From the NCBI GenBank assembly GCA_902779765.1, contig CACZCQ010000006.1, forward strand, positions 1-64,000: a stretch of 64,000 nucleotides of DNA. Direction: 5' to 3'. Both the position numbers and the translations under genes were made by a program. Origin of the DNA: an uncultured Bacteroidia bacterium. GTDB lineage: Bacteria > Bacteroidota > Bacteroidia > Bacteroidales > UBA932. Of the stretch, positions 14,621 through 23,690 are shown piece by piece; positions within the stretch are counted from its first letter, which is position 1, and the number at the start of each line of letters is the position of its first letter. The notes under the pieces are model-generated. The model worked only from the letters and a program-made list of their open reading frames with translations. It had not been told where the DNA came from and did no database searches.

Positions 14621-17041
14621 ATGGAATTTAATGAGAAAGCGATTTTCGAGGGGCTGAACGCGGAGCAGGAAAAAGCCGTCAACAGCATCACCGGACCGGT
14701 ACTGATCGTCGCCGGAGCGGGTTCAGGAAAAACCAGGGTGTTGACGAGCAGGATCGCCTGTATCCTGGCCAGGGGAGGGGATCCTTCCCGGATCATGGCA
14801 TTGACTTTCACGAAGAAGGCGGCCAACGAGATGAAGGAGAGGATCGCCCTGATGGTAGGCAGGAGGAATTCCTGGAGACTCCAGATGGGAACGTTCCATT
14901 CGGTCTTCGTGAGATTCCTTCGGGAATATGCCGCCTCGATCGGGTATCCCGCTACTTTCACGATATACGATACAAGCGATTCGACCAGCGCCGTCAAGGC
15001 CTGCATCAAGGAACTCCAGCTGGATGACAAGGTCTACAAGCCCAGGGACGTCCTGTCAAGGATATCCCTTGCCAAGAATAACCTGGTGACGGCTCAGGCG
15101 TACAGGAACAACGTACAGGCCGTCCAGAAAGATACCGCCGCGAGGAAGCCCAGGATCTGCGACATCTATTCCCTGTATGCTGCCAAATGCAGGCAGTCGG
15201 GCGTGATGGATTTCGACGATATCCTCCTGAATATGAACATACTTCTGAGGGACAATGCCGAAGCCCTGCAGGATATCGCCTCCAGGTTCGATTATGTCCT
15301 TGTGGATGAGTACCAGGATACAAATTACGCGCAGTACGTGATCCTCAGGAGGCTGTGTGAAAACCACAGGAATATCTGTGTCGTCGGGGACGACTCGCAG
15401 TCCATCTATGCTTTCCGCGGAGCCAGGATCGAGAATATCCTGAATTTCAAGAAAGACTATCCTGACTGCCAGCTGTTCCGCCTGGAACGGAACTATCGTT
15501 CCACATCCAATATAGTCAATGCCGCCAATTCATTGATATCCAAGAATGAGGATAGGATCCCGAAGACTTGCGTGGCGGTGGCCGGCGAAGGTGAGAAGAT
15601 CAGTCTGGTGAAGAGCTACAATGACCAGGAAGAGGCCATAAGGATCGCTTCCGAGATCATCTCCAGGATGCAGACAGACCACGCAAGGTATCAGGATTTC
15701 GCCGTACTGTACCGGACGAATTCCCAGTCGAGGGCCATTGAAGAGGCCTTGAGGAAGAGGAACCTGCCATACGTCATCTATTCGGGCAACTCCTTCTTTG
15801 AACGTGCCGAGGTCAAGGACATGATGGCATACCTGAAACTGGCCGTGAATGTCAATGACGACGAGTCTTTCAAGAGGGTCGTTAACATGCCCGCAAGAGG
15901 AATCGGCGACACTTCCCTCGGCGCCCTGGCAGCAATGGCGCGTTCCAAGGGCATCTCCCTGTTCAAGGCGGCATACCAGCCGGACTTCGCCGATTTCGGA
16001 CTGAAGGCTCCGGCCGTGGCCAGGATCCGTTCATTCTGCGAGATGATTTCCGACCATGCATCCAGGGCAGCCGTCACGGATGCCCATGAGCTTGCCGTCA
16101 GTCTTTCCGATGCCTGCGGTCTCCTTGCCCATTTCAGGGCGGATACATCGATAGAAGGCCAGTCCAGGGCATCCAACGTCGAGGAATTGTTGAACAGCAT
16201 ATCCCAGTTCGTGGAGGAGCGTAGGGATGAGTATCTTCAGGAGCTTCTGGCGGACAGGATGGTGGAGGATGTGACCGATGTCGAATACCCTGTGGTCACT
16301 GTCGGTGAGTTCCTGGAGAACGTATCCCTGCTGACTAATGTGGACTTTGAGGAAGAGGAGGATTCCAACAACAAGATAGCCCTTATGACCGTCCATTCTG
16401 CGAAGGGTCTCGAATTCCCTTATGTCATAGTCGCCGGATTGGAAGAAAACCTCTTTCCGTCATCGGGGATGCTGGCATCGAAGGCTGAAATTGAGGAGGA
16501 GAGGAGGCTGTTCTATGTGGCGATCACGAGAGCCAAGAAGGCTGTATGCCTGTCCTTCGCCAGCAACAGGATGCGTAACGGGAAATATGAATCGAATTCT
16601 CCGAGCCGTTTCATAAGGGAGATAGACCAGCGTTACATCTCCAACCCTCTCCAGGACGAAGACAAGGACGGACGTGACGATGATGACTTCGGATTCGGCA
16701 GGGGATTCCGGGGCTTCGGATCCGGCCGCGGCACGAAGCCTTCGGGAATCAGGTTCGGGATGTCTACCGGTGGGGTGAAATATTTCCCGGGTCAGAAACC
16801 GAAGGATGCGGTAGAGTCTTTGAAAAACCGTCCCCTCCCTCCGAAGATACCGGATTCAGAATTCATCCCGGTGCCGATGACCGAACTCAGGACCGGACAG
16901 AGGATCGAGCACAACCGTTTCGGTTTCGGCAAGATACTGGAGATAACGGGAAATGTCCCCGACCTGAAGGCGAAGGTGGTTTTCGACGACTATGGAGAGA
17001 AAATATTATTGCTTAAATATGCAAAAATTCGCTTGGAATAA
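14621..17041 (+). CDS. UvrD/PcrA-type superfamily 1 DNA helicase
   Basis: An 806-residue 3'-5' helicase with all SF1A motifs: Walker A VAGAGSGKTRVL, Walker B VDEYQDTNYAQY, motif III VVGDDSQSIYAFRGA, motif IV LERNYRS, motif V MTVHSAKGLEFPYV and motif VI FYVAITRAKKAV. A glycine-rich linker precedes a C-terminal Tudor-like tail (GQRIEHNRFGFGKILEI) of the kind that contacts RNA polymerase in PcrA. It acts in DNA repair and replication. ATG 14621 is the start; upstream in-frame codons would overlap the nqr promoter. The his leader begins 27 nt downstream. Confidence 0.95.
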   Translation: MEFNEKAIFEGLNAEQEKAVNSITGPVLIVAGAGSGKTRVLTSRIACILARGGDPSRIMALTFTKKAANEMKERIALMVGRRNSWRLQMGTFHSVFVRFLREYAASIGYPATFTIYDTSDSTSAVKACIKELQLDDKVYKPRDVLSRISLAKNNLVTAQAYRNNVQAVQKDTAARKPRICDIYSLYAAKCRQSGVMDFDDILLNMNILLRDNAEALQDIASRFDYVLVDEYQDTNYAQYVILRRLCENHRNICVVGDDSQSIYAFRGARIENILNFKKDYPDCQLFRLERNYRSTSNIVNAANSLISKNEDRIPKTCVAVAGEGEKISLVKSYNDQEEAIRIASEIISRMQTDHARYQDFAVLYRTNSQSRAIEEALRKRNLPYVIYSGNSFFERAEVKDMMAYLKLAVNVNDDESFKRVVNMPARGIGDTSLGALAAMARSKGISLFKAAYQPDFADFGLKAPAVARIRSFCEMISDHASRAAVTDAHELAVSLSDACGLLAHFRADTSIEGQSRASNVEELLNSISQFVEERRDEYLQELLADRMVEDVTDVEYPVVTVGEFLENVSLLTNVDFEEEEDSNNKIALMTVHSAKGLEFPYVIVAGLEENLFPSSGMLASKAEIEEERRLFYVAITRAKKAVCLSFASNRMRNGKYESNSPSRFIREIDQRYISNPLQDEDKDGRDDDDFGFGRGFRGFGSGRGTKPSGIRFGMSTGGVKYFPGQKPKDAVESLKNRPLPPKIPDSEFIPVPMTELRTGQRIEHNRFGFGKILEITGNVPDLKAKVVFDDYGEKILLLKYAKIRLE

Positions 17042-17067
17042 ATAAATAATCGTATATTGCGGAAGAA

Positions 17068-17124
17068 ATGTACTTGAACGCATCTCATAAGCATCATCAT
17101 TCCCGGGCTGTACAGGTCTGGTAA
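17068..17124 (+). CDS. hisL: Histidine operon leader peptide
   Basis: An 18-codon open frame, MYLNASHKHHHSRAVQVW, with four His codons within five (17086-17100). It lies directly upstream of a terminator and hisG. A histidine run in a short leader ORF is the hallmark of ribosome-mediated attenuation of his operons. TATATTG at 17053-17059 is a near match to the -7 consensus and would give a leader of only a few nucleotides before the ATG. The stop codon lies inside the 5' arm of the predicted antiterminator. The gene is too short for routine gene callers. Confidence 0.85.
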   Translation: MYLNASHKHHHSRAVQVW

Positions 17125-17191
17125 GTGATGGTGTAATAAATAGTTTAGTTGTATTACATCGGCTTGCCGGACAGGGCAGGCCGATTTTTTT
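17116..17191 (+). promoter_or_regulatory. his attenuator: mutually exclusive antiterminator and terminator
   Basis: Terminator: ATCGGCTTGCC (17158-17168) pairs with GGCAGGCCGAT (17175-17185; one G-U), followed by seven Ts to 17191. Antiterminator: GTCTGGTAAG (17116-17125) can pair over 10 positions, two of them G-U, with CTTGCCGGAC (17163-17172), which overlaps the terminator's 5' arm. A 7-bp hairpin, TGTAATA/TATTACA (17132-17138/17152-17158), fits inside the antiterminator. A ribosome stalled at the His codons would leave 17116-17125 free, so hisG would be read. A ribosome reaching the UAA at 17122 would cover it, so the terminator would form. Confidence 0.82.
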
Positions 17192-17202
17192 ATTTTCAGG
17201 AT

Positions 17203-18054
17203 ATGATAAGATTTGCGGTTCAATCAAAGGGAAGACTTAATGAGGAGAGCCTGAAACTGCTTAAGGATTCCGGTATCGATGTGGATGATACCAAGAGGAA
17301 ATTCATTGGGAAGGCCTCGGATTTCCCTCTGGAACTTCTTTATCTGAGGGATGATGACATACCGGGAGTCGTGGCCGGAGGATCGGCCGATATCGGAATA
17401 GTCGGTTTCAATGAAATCGCCGAATCCGGAGCCGATGTGAATGTGGTCAGGAGGCTTGGGTTCGGCAAGTGCCGGTTGTCCCTGGCCATTCCCAAGAATG
17501 CGGATTATAATGGGCTGGAATGGTTTGAAGGTCGTTCCATCGCCACATCCTATCCATCCATCCTGCGGCGTTTCCTGCAAGGGAAGGGGATATCGTCCTC
17601 TGTACGTGAGATCCGGGGTTCGGTGGAGATCGCTCCGGCGGCCGGGATAGCGGATTCGATTTTCGATATCGTATCGTCGGGAGGGACCCTGGTCTCGAAC
17701 GGCCTGAAGGAGGTCGAGTCAGTCCTGGAAAGCGAGGCCGTACTGATCTGCAGGAAGGATCTTCCGGAGGACCTTAAGCCGGTACTGGATTCCATCCTCT
17801 TCCGTTTCGATGCCGTGCAGGAGAGCCGGGGCAAGAAAAATGTCCTTATGAATATTCCCACAGGAAGGCTTTCCGAGGCCATGTCGTTGCTGCCATCCAT
17901 GCGCAGTCCTACAGTGATGCCCCTTGCCATCGAGGGTTGGAGTTCCATCCATACAGTGGTGGATGACTCCACTCTGTGGGAAACGGTGGAAAGACTCAAA
18001 CGCATCGGAGCCGAAGGCATCCTTATCCTGAACGTTGATAAAGTAATTGATTGA
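17203..18054 (+). CDS. hisG: ATP phosphoribosyltransferase, long form
   Basis: 283 residues; catalyses the first step of histidine synthesis (ATP + PRPP). It has a periplasmic-binding-like catalytic core (IRFAVQSKGRL at the start, GGSADIGIVGFNEIAE near 70, and the PRPP-binding region ending IVSSGGTLVSNGL near 165) and a C-terminal ACT-like regulatory domain of about 75 residues (NIPTGRL to the end), so it is the long, histidine-inhibited form that works without HisZ. I start at ATG 17203, 12 nt past the attenuator U-tract. Confidence 0.96.
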   Translation: MIRFAVQSKGRLNEESLKLLKDSGIDVDDTKRKFIGKASDFPLELLYLRDDDIPGVVAGGSADIGIVGFNEIAESGADVNVVRRLGFGKCRLSLAIPKNADYNGLEWFEGRSIATSYPSILRRFLQGKGISSSVREIRGSVEIAPAAGIADSIFDIVSSGGTLVSNGLKEVESVLESEAVLICRKDLPEDLKPVLDSILFRFDAVQESRGKKNVLMNIPTGRLSEAMSLLPSMRSPTVMPLAIEGWSSIHTVVDDSTLWETVERLKRIGAEGILILNVDKVID

Positions 18055-18056
18055 CC

Positions 18057-19343
18057 ATGAGATTATTCATAGAACCGGACAGGGCCCTTTGGCCCTTTAT
18101 CGCCAGACGGGTGAACCGCGATGACTCGGAGTTGAACTGGCGGGTGGCAGATATCATGAAGCAGGTGGAAGAAGGAGGGGATGCCGCACTCAACAAGCTA
18201 ATAATGGAAATCGAAGGCGCAGTCCCCGGAAAGCTCAAGGTGACTCCGGAGGAATTCGAGGCAGCCGCTGACAACCTTCCGGACGAACTGAAGGAAGCTA
18301 TCCAGGATGCGGCTTCCAGGATCAGGGCGTTCCACGAAAAGCAACTCCCGGGTGAAACCAGTTGGGATGATGGTAACGGAATAGTCTGCCGCAGGAGATT
18401 CCTGCCGATCCGGAGGGTGGGTCTCTACATTCCGGGAGGCACCGCCCCTCTGTTATCGACGGTCCTGATGCTGGGAGTTCCTTCCGGAATCGCCGGCTGT
18501 CCGGAGAGGATAATATGTACTCCTCCATATAAAGATGGCAGCGTGGCTCCGGCAATCCTGTATACTGCCCGGTTGTGCGGGATTACTGATGTTTTCAAGG
18601 TAGGAGGTGCCCAGGCGGTCGCAGCCATGGCCTACGGTACGGGAACGATCGCAAAGGTCGACAAGATATTCGGCCCGGGTAACCGTTATGTGCTGAAGGC
18701 AAAGAAGCTGGCCAGCCGCGAGGGAACTGCCGTGGACATGCCTGCTGGTCCTTCTGAAGTTATGGTCATCGCAGACGATACCGCCGACGCGAGGTTCGTC
18801 GCCTCAGACCTTCTCTCGCAGGCGGAGCATGGGACTGACAGCCAGGTTATCCTGGTATGCCGCAACCTTCGGTTCGCCAATGCGGTCCAGGAGGAGATCA
18901 GGAGGCAGAAGGCGCTCCTGCCTAGGGAGAACACCATCGATGCGGCGTTGAAAGACAGCCGGATAGTAGTCATGGAAAACCCGGATGAGCAGATCGAGCT
19001 CGCTGATTTCTATGCTCCTGAACACCTGATCCTGGCAGTACGGGATCCTGAGCTTGCCGCCAGCAAGGTCACTGCCGCAGGCAGCATATTCCTGGGCAAT
19101 TATGCACCGGAGAGTGCCGGAGATTATGCCAGCGGCACCAACCATATCCTTCCGACGATGGGATCGGCAGGAGTGTGGAGCGGCCTCGGGGTGGAGAATT
19201 TCATGCATGCGATCACATATCAGTCCATATCACCGGAAGGCCTGTCTCGCATCGGAAAGACCGTCATCACGATGGCTGAAGCCGAGGGACTTGAGGCACA
19301 CGCCAATGCCGTACGTCTGAGATTGGAAGAAAAAGCGGAATAG
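18057..19343 (+). CDS. hisD: Histidinol dehydrogenase
   Basis: 428 residues; a Zn-dependent enzyme performing the last two NAD+-dependent oxidations, histidinol to histidine. Family blocks are PGGTAPLLSTVLMLGVPS near 125, VGGAQAVAAMAYGTGT near 185, FGPGNRYVLKAK, DMPAGPSEVMVIAD and LSQAEHGTDSQ (metal-binding Gln and His), and the C-terminal VENFMHAITYQ with SPEGL. It starts at ATG 18057, 2 nt after hisG stops; a TTG two codons upstream is less likely. Confidence 0.96.
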   Translation: MRLFIEPDRALWPFIARRVNRDDSELNWRVADIMKQVEEGGDAALNKLIMEIEGAVPGKLKVTPEEFEAAADNLPDELKEAIQDAASRIRAFHEKQLPGETSWDDGNGIVCRRRFLPIRRVGLYIPGGTAPLLSTVLMLGVPSGIAGCPERIICTPPYKDGSVAPAILYTARLCGITDVFKVGGAQAVAAMAYGTGTIAKVDKIFGPGNRYVLKAKKLASREGTAVDMPAGPSEVMVIADDTADARFVASDLLSQAEHGTDSQVILVCRNLRFANAVQEEIRRQKALLPRENTIDAALKDSRIVVMENPDEQIELADFYAPEHLILAVRDPELAASKVTAAGSIFLGNYAPESAGDYASGTNHILPTMGSAGVWSGLGVENFMHAITYQSISPEGLSRIGKTVITMAEAEGLEAHANAVRLRLEEKAE

Positions 19344-19345
19344 CC

Positions 19346-21028
19346 ATGGTAATCAAAGATATAGTCAGTCTTGTCCGGGAGAACGTCCTGGATATGGAAC
19401 CCTACTCCACCGCCAGGGATGAGTACAGGGGAGAATTGGGGATCCTGCTCGACGCCAACGAAAACCCTTTCGGCGAGGACGGCCTGAACAGGTATCCTTC
19501 CAGGAACCTTAGAAGCGCCCTGGCCGGACGTATAGCCGAAATCAAGAAGATGCCGGAAGAGTGCCTTTTCCTGGGCAACGGCAGCGATGAATCTATCGAC
19601 CTGTGCTACAGGGTGTTCTGCCGTCCCGGAGTGGACAACGCCGTGATGATCTCTCCAAGTTACGGAATGTACGCGGTCTGCGCGGACATGAACGGGGTTC
19701 AAAGGCGGCAGGTACTGCTTGAGGAAGATTTCTCCCTCCCTGTCGAAAGGCTGCTGGGGGCGGCTGACGGGTTCACAAAGCTCATGTTCATCTGCTCGCC
19801 AAACAATCCTACCGGCAACGCCTTCCCCGAGAAGGACATCAGGAGACTGCTGGAAGGATTCCGTGGAATGGTCGTACTGGATGAAGCCTACGTCGATTTC
19901 AACGAGGCGGGATCCCTGTCCGGGCTGATAGGGGAATATCCCAACCTGATCGTGCTCCAGACCTTGTCCAAGGCCTATGGCCTGGCCGGGTTGCGGGTCG
20001 GGATCAGCATTGCCGTTCCCTTTGTCACCGCTCTTTTCGACAAGGTCCGTTACCCGTACAACGTGGGTACCGACACCCTGAGGCTTGCCCTGGATATGCT
20101 CGACCCTGTCCGGAAGGAAACCGAGGTCGCCATGATACTCGGAGAAAGACGCCGGTTGGCTTCGAGGCTTTCAGGCATCCCATGCATAACCAAGGTGTTT
20201 CCGAGCGAAGCCAATTTCCTGTTGGTAAGGACAAATGATCCCAAGGGCCTGTATTCCTACCTTCTCGACGAGGGAATAATCGTCAGGGACAGGACGTCGG
20301 CACCGGGTTGCGGCAACGCGCTCAGGTTGACGGTCGGTACCCCGGAAGAGAATGACAGGCTGATCGATGCGGTCGACAGGTTCAGCAATCTGTCCGGCCA
20401 GCCTTCAGTAGTTTCATTCTCAAGTGGCGGGGATGCTGCCGCCGAAGACGGGAGAACCGCATCGGTGGAAAGGAACACCAGGGAAACGAGGATAAAGGTT
20501 GAGGTCGATCTGGACGGAAGGACCGGATCATACATCAGCACGGGGCTCAAGTTTTTCGACCATATGCTGGACCAGTTGCCCTGCCACGGCGGAATCTCTC
20601 TCAGGATCCAGGCTGAAGGCGACCTTGCTGTCGACGAGCACCATACTATGGAGGATGTGGCCATTTCGCTGGGCGAAGCTCTCCTGTCTGCGCTTGGGGA
20701 CAGGAAAGGAATCAACCGTTATGGATTCGTCCTGCCGATGGACGAATGCGATGCCATGGTACTCATGGACCTTGGAGGCAGGTTCGATTTCAAATGGGAT
20801 GTGCCGTTCACGAGGGAATATGTCGGTGATACGCCGACCGAGATGTTCAAGCATTTCTTCCATTCCCTGTGCTGTGCACTCAAGTGCAACCTGCACATAC
20901 AGGCCAGGGGAGAGAACAACCACCATCTTGCTGAAGCCGTATTCAAGGCATTTGCAAGGACGCTCAGGGCGGCGGTCCGCCGCGATCCTTTCAGTTTCGA
21001 TGTACCCAGCAGCAAGGGAGTCCTATGA
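19346..21028 (+). CDS. hisC-hisB: HisC-HisB fusion: histidinol-phosphate aminotransferase + imidazoleglycerol-phosphate dehydratase
   Basis: A single uninterrupted 560-residue frame. Residues 1 to about 350 are a PLP aminotransferase: LDANENPFG at the start, CSPNNPTGN, VVLDEAYVDF, and the PLP lysine in LSKAYGLAGLRVG near Lys209. A Ser/Ala/Gly-rich linker follows (about 352-374). Residues 375-560 are a full HisB dehydratase with both metal motifs (DEHHTMEDV and ENNHHLAEAVFKA) and the ending PSSKGVL. Many Bacteroidota instead fuse the dehydratase to a HAD histidinol-phosphatase; that domain is absent here. It is coupled to hisH by an ATGA overlap. Confidence 0.93.
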   Translation: MVIKDIVSLVRENVLDMEPYSTARDEYRGELGILLDANENPFGEDGLNRYPSRNLRSALAGRIAEIKKMPEECLFLGNGSDESIDLCYRVFCRPGVDNAVMISPSYGMYAVCADMNGVQRRQVLLEEDFSLPVERLLGAADGFTKLMFICSPNNPTGNAFPEKDIRRLLEGFRGMVVLDEAYVDFNEAGSLSGLIGEYPNLIVLQTLSKAYGLAGLRVGISIAVPFVTALFDKVRYPYNVGTDTLRLALDMLDPVRKETEVAMILGERRRLASRLSGIPCITKVFPSEANFLLVRTNDPKGLYSYLLDEGIIVRDRTSAPGCGNALRLTVGTPEENDRLIDAVDRFSNLSGQPSVVSFSSGGDAAAEDGRTASVERNTRETRIKVEVDLDGRTGSYISTGLKFFDHMLDQLPCHGGISLRIQAEGDLAVDEHHTMEDVAISLGEALLSALGDRKGINRYGFVLPMDECDAMVLMDLGGRFDFKWDVPFTREYVGDTPTEMFKHFFHSLCCALKCNLHIQARGENNHHLAEAVFKAFARTLRAAVRRDPFSFDVPSSKGVL

Positions 21029-21615
21029 TAGCGATAGTAGATTATGACGCCGGCAACGTCCGTTCGGTTATCAACGCCCTGCGGCGTAACGGGGTTACGG
21101 AGTGGAACCTTACTTCTGACGCCGCCGAGCTGATGTCGGCTGACAAGGTCCTCCTGCCGGGAGTCGGGGACGCGTCGGTCGCTGTTGAAAGCCTCAGGTC
21201 TAAAGGGCTTGATTCAGTGATACTTTCCCTGAAATGCCCTGTACTCGGTATCTGTGTCGGGATGCAGCTCATGTGCCGTCACAGCGAGGAAGGCGATGCG
21301 GAAGGCCTGGGCATATTCGATGCGGAAGTCCGCCGGTTCAGGAGAACCGACCCTGAATATAAGATCCCCCACATGGGTTGGAATTCAGTCCGCAACTTGA
21401 AAACCGGGCTCTTTGACGGTATTCAGGAAGGTACGGACCTCTATTTTGTTCATTCTTTCTATGCAGGCCTGTGCAGTTCGACGATCGCAACCACGGACCA
21501 TATGGTGACATTCAGCGCGGCACTTTGCAGGGACAACTTTTTCGGGACGCAGTTCCATCCGGAAAAAAGCGGACCTGACGGAGCGCGCATAATCCGAAAT
21601 TTCCTTTCACTATGA
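21025..21615 (+). CDS. hisH: Imidazole glycerol phosphate synthase, glutaminase subunit
   Basis: A 196-residue class I glutamine amidotransferase that feeds ammonia to HisF. The nucleophile is Cys77 in LGICVGMQLM; the catalytic His-x-Glu is in TQFHPEKSG near the C-terminus; the oxyanion strand is LLPGVGDAS. It overlaps the upstream stop and the downstream hisA start by ATGA junctions, implying coupled translation and balanced production with HisF. Confidence 0.95.
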   Translation: MIAIVDYDAGNVRSVINALRRNGVTEWNLTSDAAELMSADKVLLPGVGDASVAVESLRSKGLDSVILSLKCPVLGICVGMQLMCRHSEEGDAEGLGIFDAEVRRFRRTDPEYKIPHMGWNSVRNLKTGLFDGIQEGTDLYFVHSFYAGLCSSTIATTDHMVTFSAALCRDNFFGTQFHPEKSGPDGARIIRNFLSL

Positions 21616-22325
21616 TACAGGTCATACCAGCCATAGATTTGATCGGCGGCCGTTGCGTACGGCTCTCCCAGGGCGATTTCAACCGGGAGACATGTTATGA
21701 TTCGAGCCCTGAAAGGATGGCTCTGTCATTCCTTGCAAATGGCCTGAAGTCAGTCCACGTCGTGGACCTTGACGGGGCCAGGCTTGGAGCTCCTGCCAAT
21801 CTGGATGTCCTGAAAAGGCTGTCGAGGATCGAAGGGCTTGAAATAGAATGGGGCGGAGGGATCAAAGGACGTGAAGACGTCTGCTCGGTCCTTGAGACCG
21901 GGGCATCCCGGGTGATATGCGGGACGATGGCCGTCCGCGATCCGCTGTTGTTCAAAGGCTTGCTTGAAGAATTCGGACCGGACAGGATAGTCCTGGGAGC
22001 AGATGTAAGGGGCCGGGAAGTAGCCGTGAATGGATGGACGGAAGGTTCCGGGATGGATATCAACGCCCTTATAAGCTCATTCCTCCCTTCCTTGAAAGAA
22101 GTGATAGTCACTGAGATATCCAGGGATGGGATGCTTTGCGGGACGGAGCTCGGCCTGTATATGGACCTCATGTCCGCTTTTCCGGGCATTTCCCTGACTG
22201 CAAGCGGAGGTGTGGGCAGCATGGAGGACATCCGCGCCCTAGCTGCTGCCGGAGTCCCGAAAGTGATAGTGGGGAAGGCCCTGTATGAGGGCAGGATCAA
22301 ACTGGAGGAGATAGCCCTATGGTAA
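21612..22325 (+). CDS. hisA: ProFAR isomerase
   Basis: A 237-residue TIM barrel catalysing the Amadori rearrangement of ProFAR to PRFAR. The general base Asp is in IPAIDLIGGRCVRL (about residue 9) and the second catalytic Asp in LGADVRG; phosphate-binding loops are WGGGIKG and TASGGVGSMED. It overlaps hisF by 7 nt. Confidence 0.95.
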   Translation: MIQVIPAIDLIGGRCVRLSQGDFNRETCYDSSPERMALSFLANGLKSVHVVDLDGARLGAPANLDVLKRLSRIEGLEIEWGGGIKGREDVCSVLETGASRVICGTMAVRDPLLFKGLLEEFGPDRIVLGADVRGREVAVNGWTEGSGMDINALISSFLPSLKEVIVTEISRDGMLCGTELGLYMDLMSAFPGISLTASGGVGSMEDIRALAAAGVPKVIVGKALYEGRIKLEEIALW

Positions 22326-23074
22326 AGAAGAGGATCATTCCGTGCCTGGATGTCAAGGACGGCAGGACGGTAAAGGGAATCAATTTCCTGGGACTCAAGG
22401 ATGTGGGCGATGCCGTCGAACTGGGTGCCAGGTATGCGGCGGAAGGAGCGGACGAACTAGTCTACCTCGATATAAGCGCCACCCAGGAAGGACGCAGTAC
22501 ATTCGTCGGTCTCGTAAGCGCCATCTCTGAAAGGATCGATATCCCGTTCACCGTCGGTGGAGGAATATCGTCCCTGCAGGATGCCGGCCGGCTGCTTGAG
22601 GCCGGAGCTGACAAGATTACCGTCAACAGCGCGGCCCTGCGCAATCCCGGACTTGTGAGCGACATAGCATACCATTTCGGGAGCCAGTTCGTAGTAGTGG
22701 CGATAGATGCGCGTAACGAGGACGGCAGGTGGATGGCGATGGCCGGGGGAGGACGAATAAGCACGGGGAAGGAATTGTTCAGTTGGTCTCAGGAAGTGCA
22801 GGAGCGTGGTGCGGGGGAGATACTCTTCACCTCCATGGATCATGACGGGACCAAGAACGGGTATCCCTGCGACGTGTTCGCTGCCCTTTGCAGCAGTCTC
22901 TCCATCCCTGTGATAGCTTCCGGTGGAGCCGGAAGCGCGGAAGACATTGCTGAGGTACTTACTGCGGGAAAGGCTGACGCCGCCCTGGCCGCCAGTATTT
23001 TCCACTACGGGGAAACCACCATACCAGAGATCAAAAGATACCTCTCTGACAGGGGAATAGAAGTAAGATTATAA
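22319..23074 (+). CDS. hisF: Imidazole glycerol phosphate synthase, cyclase subunit
   Basis: A 251-residue TIM barrel forming imidazole-glycerol phosphate and AICAR from PRFAR and ammonia. The catalytic Asp residues are in IIPCLDVKDGRTVKG (about 11) and VVAIDARNE (about 130); phosphate loops are TVGGGISS and IASGGAGSAED. It ends 11 nt before hisIE. Confidence 0.96.
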   Translation: MVKKRIIPCLDVKDGRTVKGINFLGLKDVGDAVELGARYAAEGADELVYLDISATQEGRSTFVGLVSAISERIDIPFTVGGGISSLQDAGRLLEAGADKITVNSAALRNPGLVSDIAYHFGSQFVVVAIDARNEDGRWMAMAGGGRISTGKELFSWSQEVQERGAGEILFTSMDHDGTKNGYPCDVFAALCSSLSIPVIASGGAGSAEDIAEVLTAGKADAALAASIFHYGETTIPEIKRYLSDRGIEVRL

Positions 23075-23085
23075 TATTCAACGAT

Positions 23086-23688
23086 ATGGAAAAGATTGAA
23101 CTAGATTTCAGGAAGAACACGGACGGGCTGGTTCCGGTGATAATCCAGGACAGCGCTACTAGGAAAGTCCTTATGCTGGGATACATGAATGAAGAGGCAT
23201 TCGGGAAGACCTGTGAAAGCGGACTGGTGACATTCTGGAGCCGTTCCAGGAAGGCACTGTGGACGAAAGGTGAAAGCAGCGGAAATTATCTGCACGTAGA
23301 AAAGATTTACGCGGACTGCGATGCCGATACCTTGCTGATTACCGCGCGCCCTGACGGTCCTACATGCCACCGCGGGACGGTCTCCTGCTTCGATACTCCT
23401 CCGGAAGAAGGTTTCCTGGGACGTCTCGAGAGGGTCATTTCAAGCCGGCACTCCGAGATGCCGCAGGGACATTATACCACCCGCCTGTTCAACGAGGGAA
23501 CCGGAAAGATCGCCCAGAAAGTTGGAGAGGAGGCCGTGGAGACCATCCTTGAGGCGGCTGCCGGAAATGTGGAAAGGTATATATATGAAGCGTCGGACCT
23601 GCTGTATCATCTGCTTGTGCTCAACGAACAGATGGGAGTGAAAATGTCGGACCTTGAGGGAGAATTATTGTCAAGAAGCAGACCTTGA
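23086..23688 (+). CDS. hisIE: Bifunctional phosphoribosyl-AMP cyclohydrolase / phosphoribosyl-ATP pyrophosphatase
   Basis: 200 residues. The N-terminal HisI cyclohydrolase (about 1-110) shows the family block LMLGYMNEEAF, FWSRSRKALWTKGESSGN, and the metal site DCDADTLL with downstream Cys and His (PTCHRG). The C-terminal HisE domain (about 112-200) has the MazG-like signature KVGEEAVETILEA. It is the last gene of the his operon, followed by only a weak AT-rich hairpin. With it every his step has a gene here except histidinol phosphatase. Confidence 0.96.
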   Translation: MEKIELDFRKNTDGLVPVIIQDSATRKVLMLGYMNEEAFGKTCESGLVTFWSRSRKALWTKGESSGNYLHVEKIYADCDADTLLITARPDGPTCHRGTVSCFDTPPEEGFLGRLERVISSRHSEMPQGHYTTRLFNEGTGKIAQKVGEEAVETILEAAAGNVERYIYEASDLLYHLLVLNEQMGVKMSDLEGELLSRSRP

Positions 23689-23690
23689 CG

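Noticed and set aside
17132-17158. The 7-bp hairpin alone as a riboswitch
   Set aside because: It is a small A/T stem with no conserved core; it is better explained as the inner hairpin of the attenuator.
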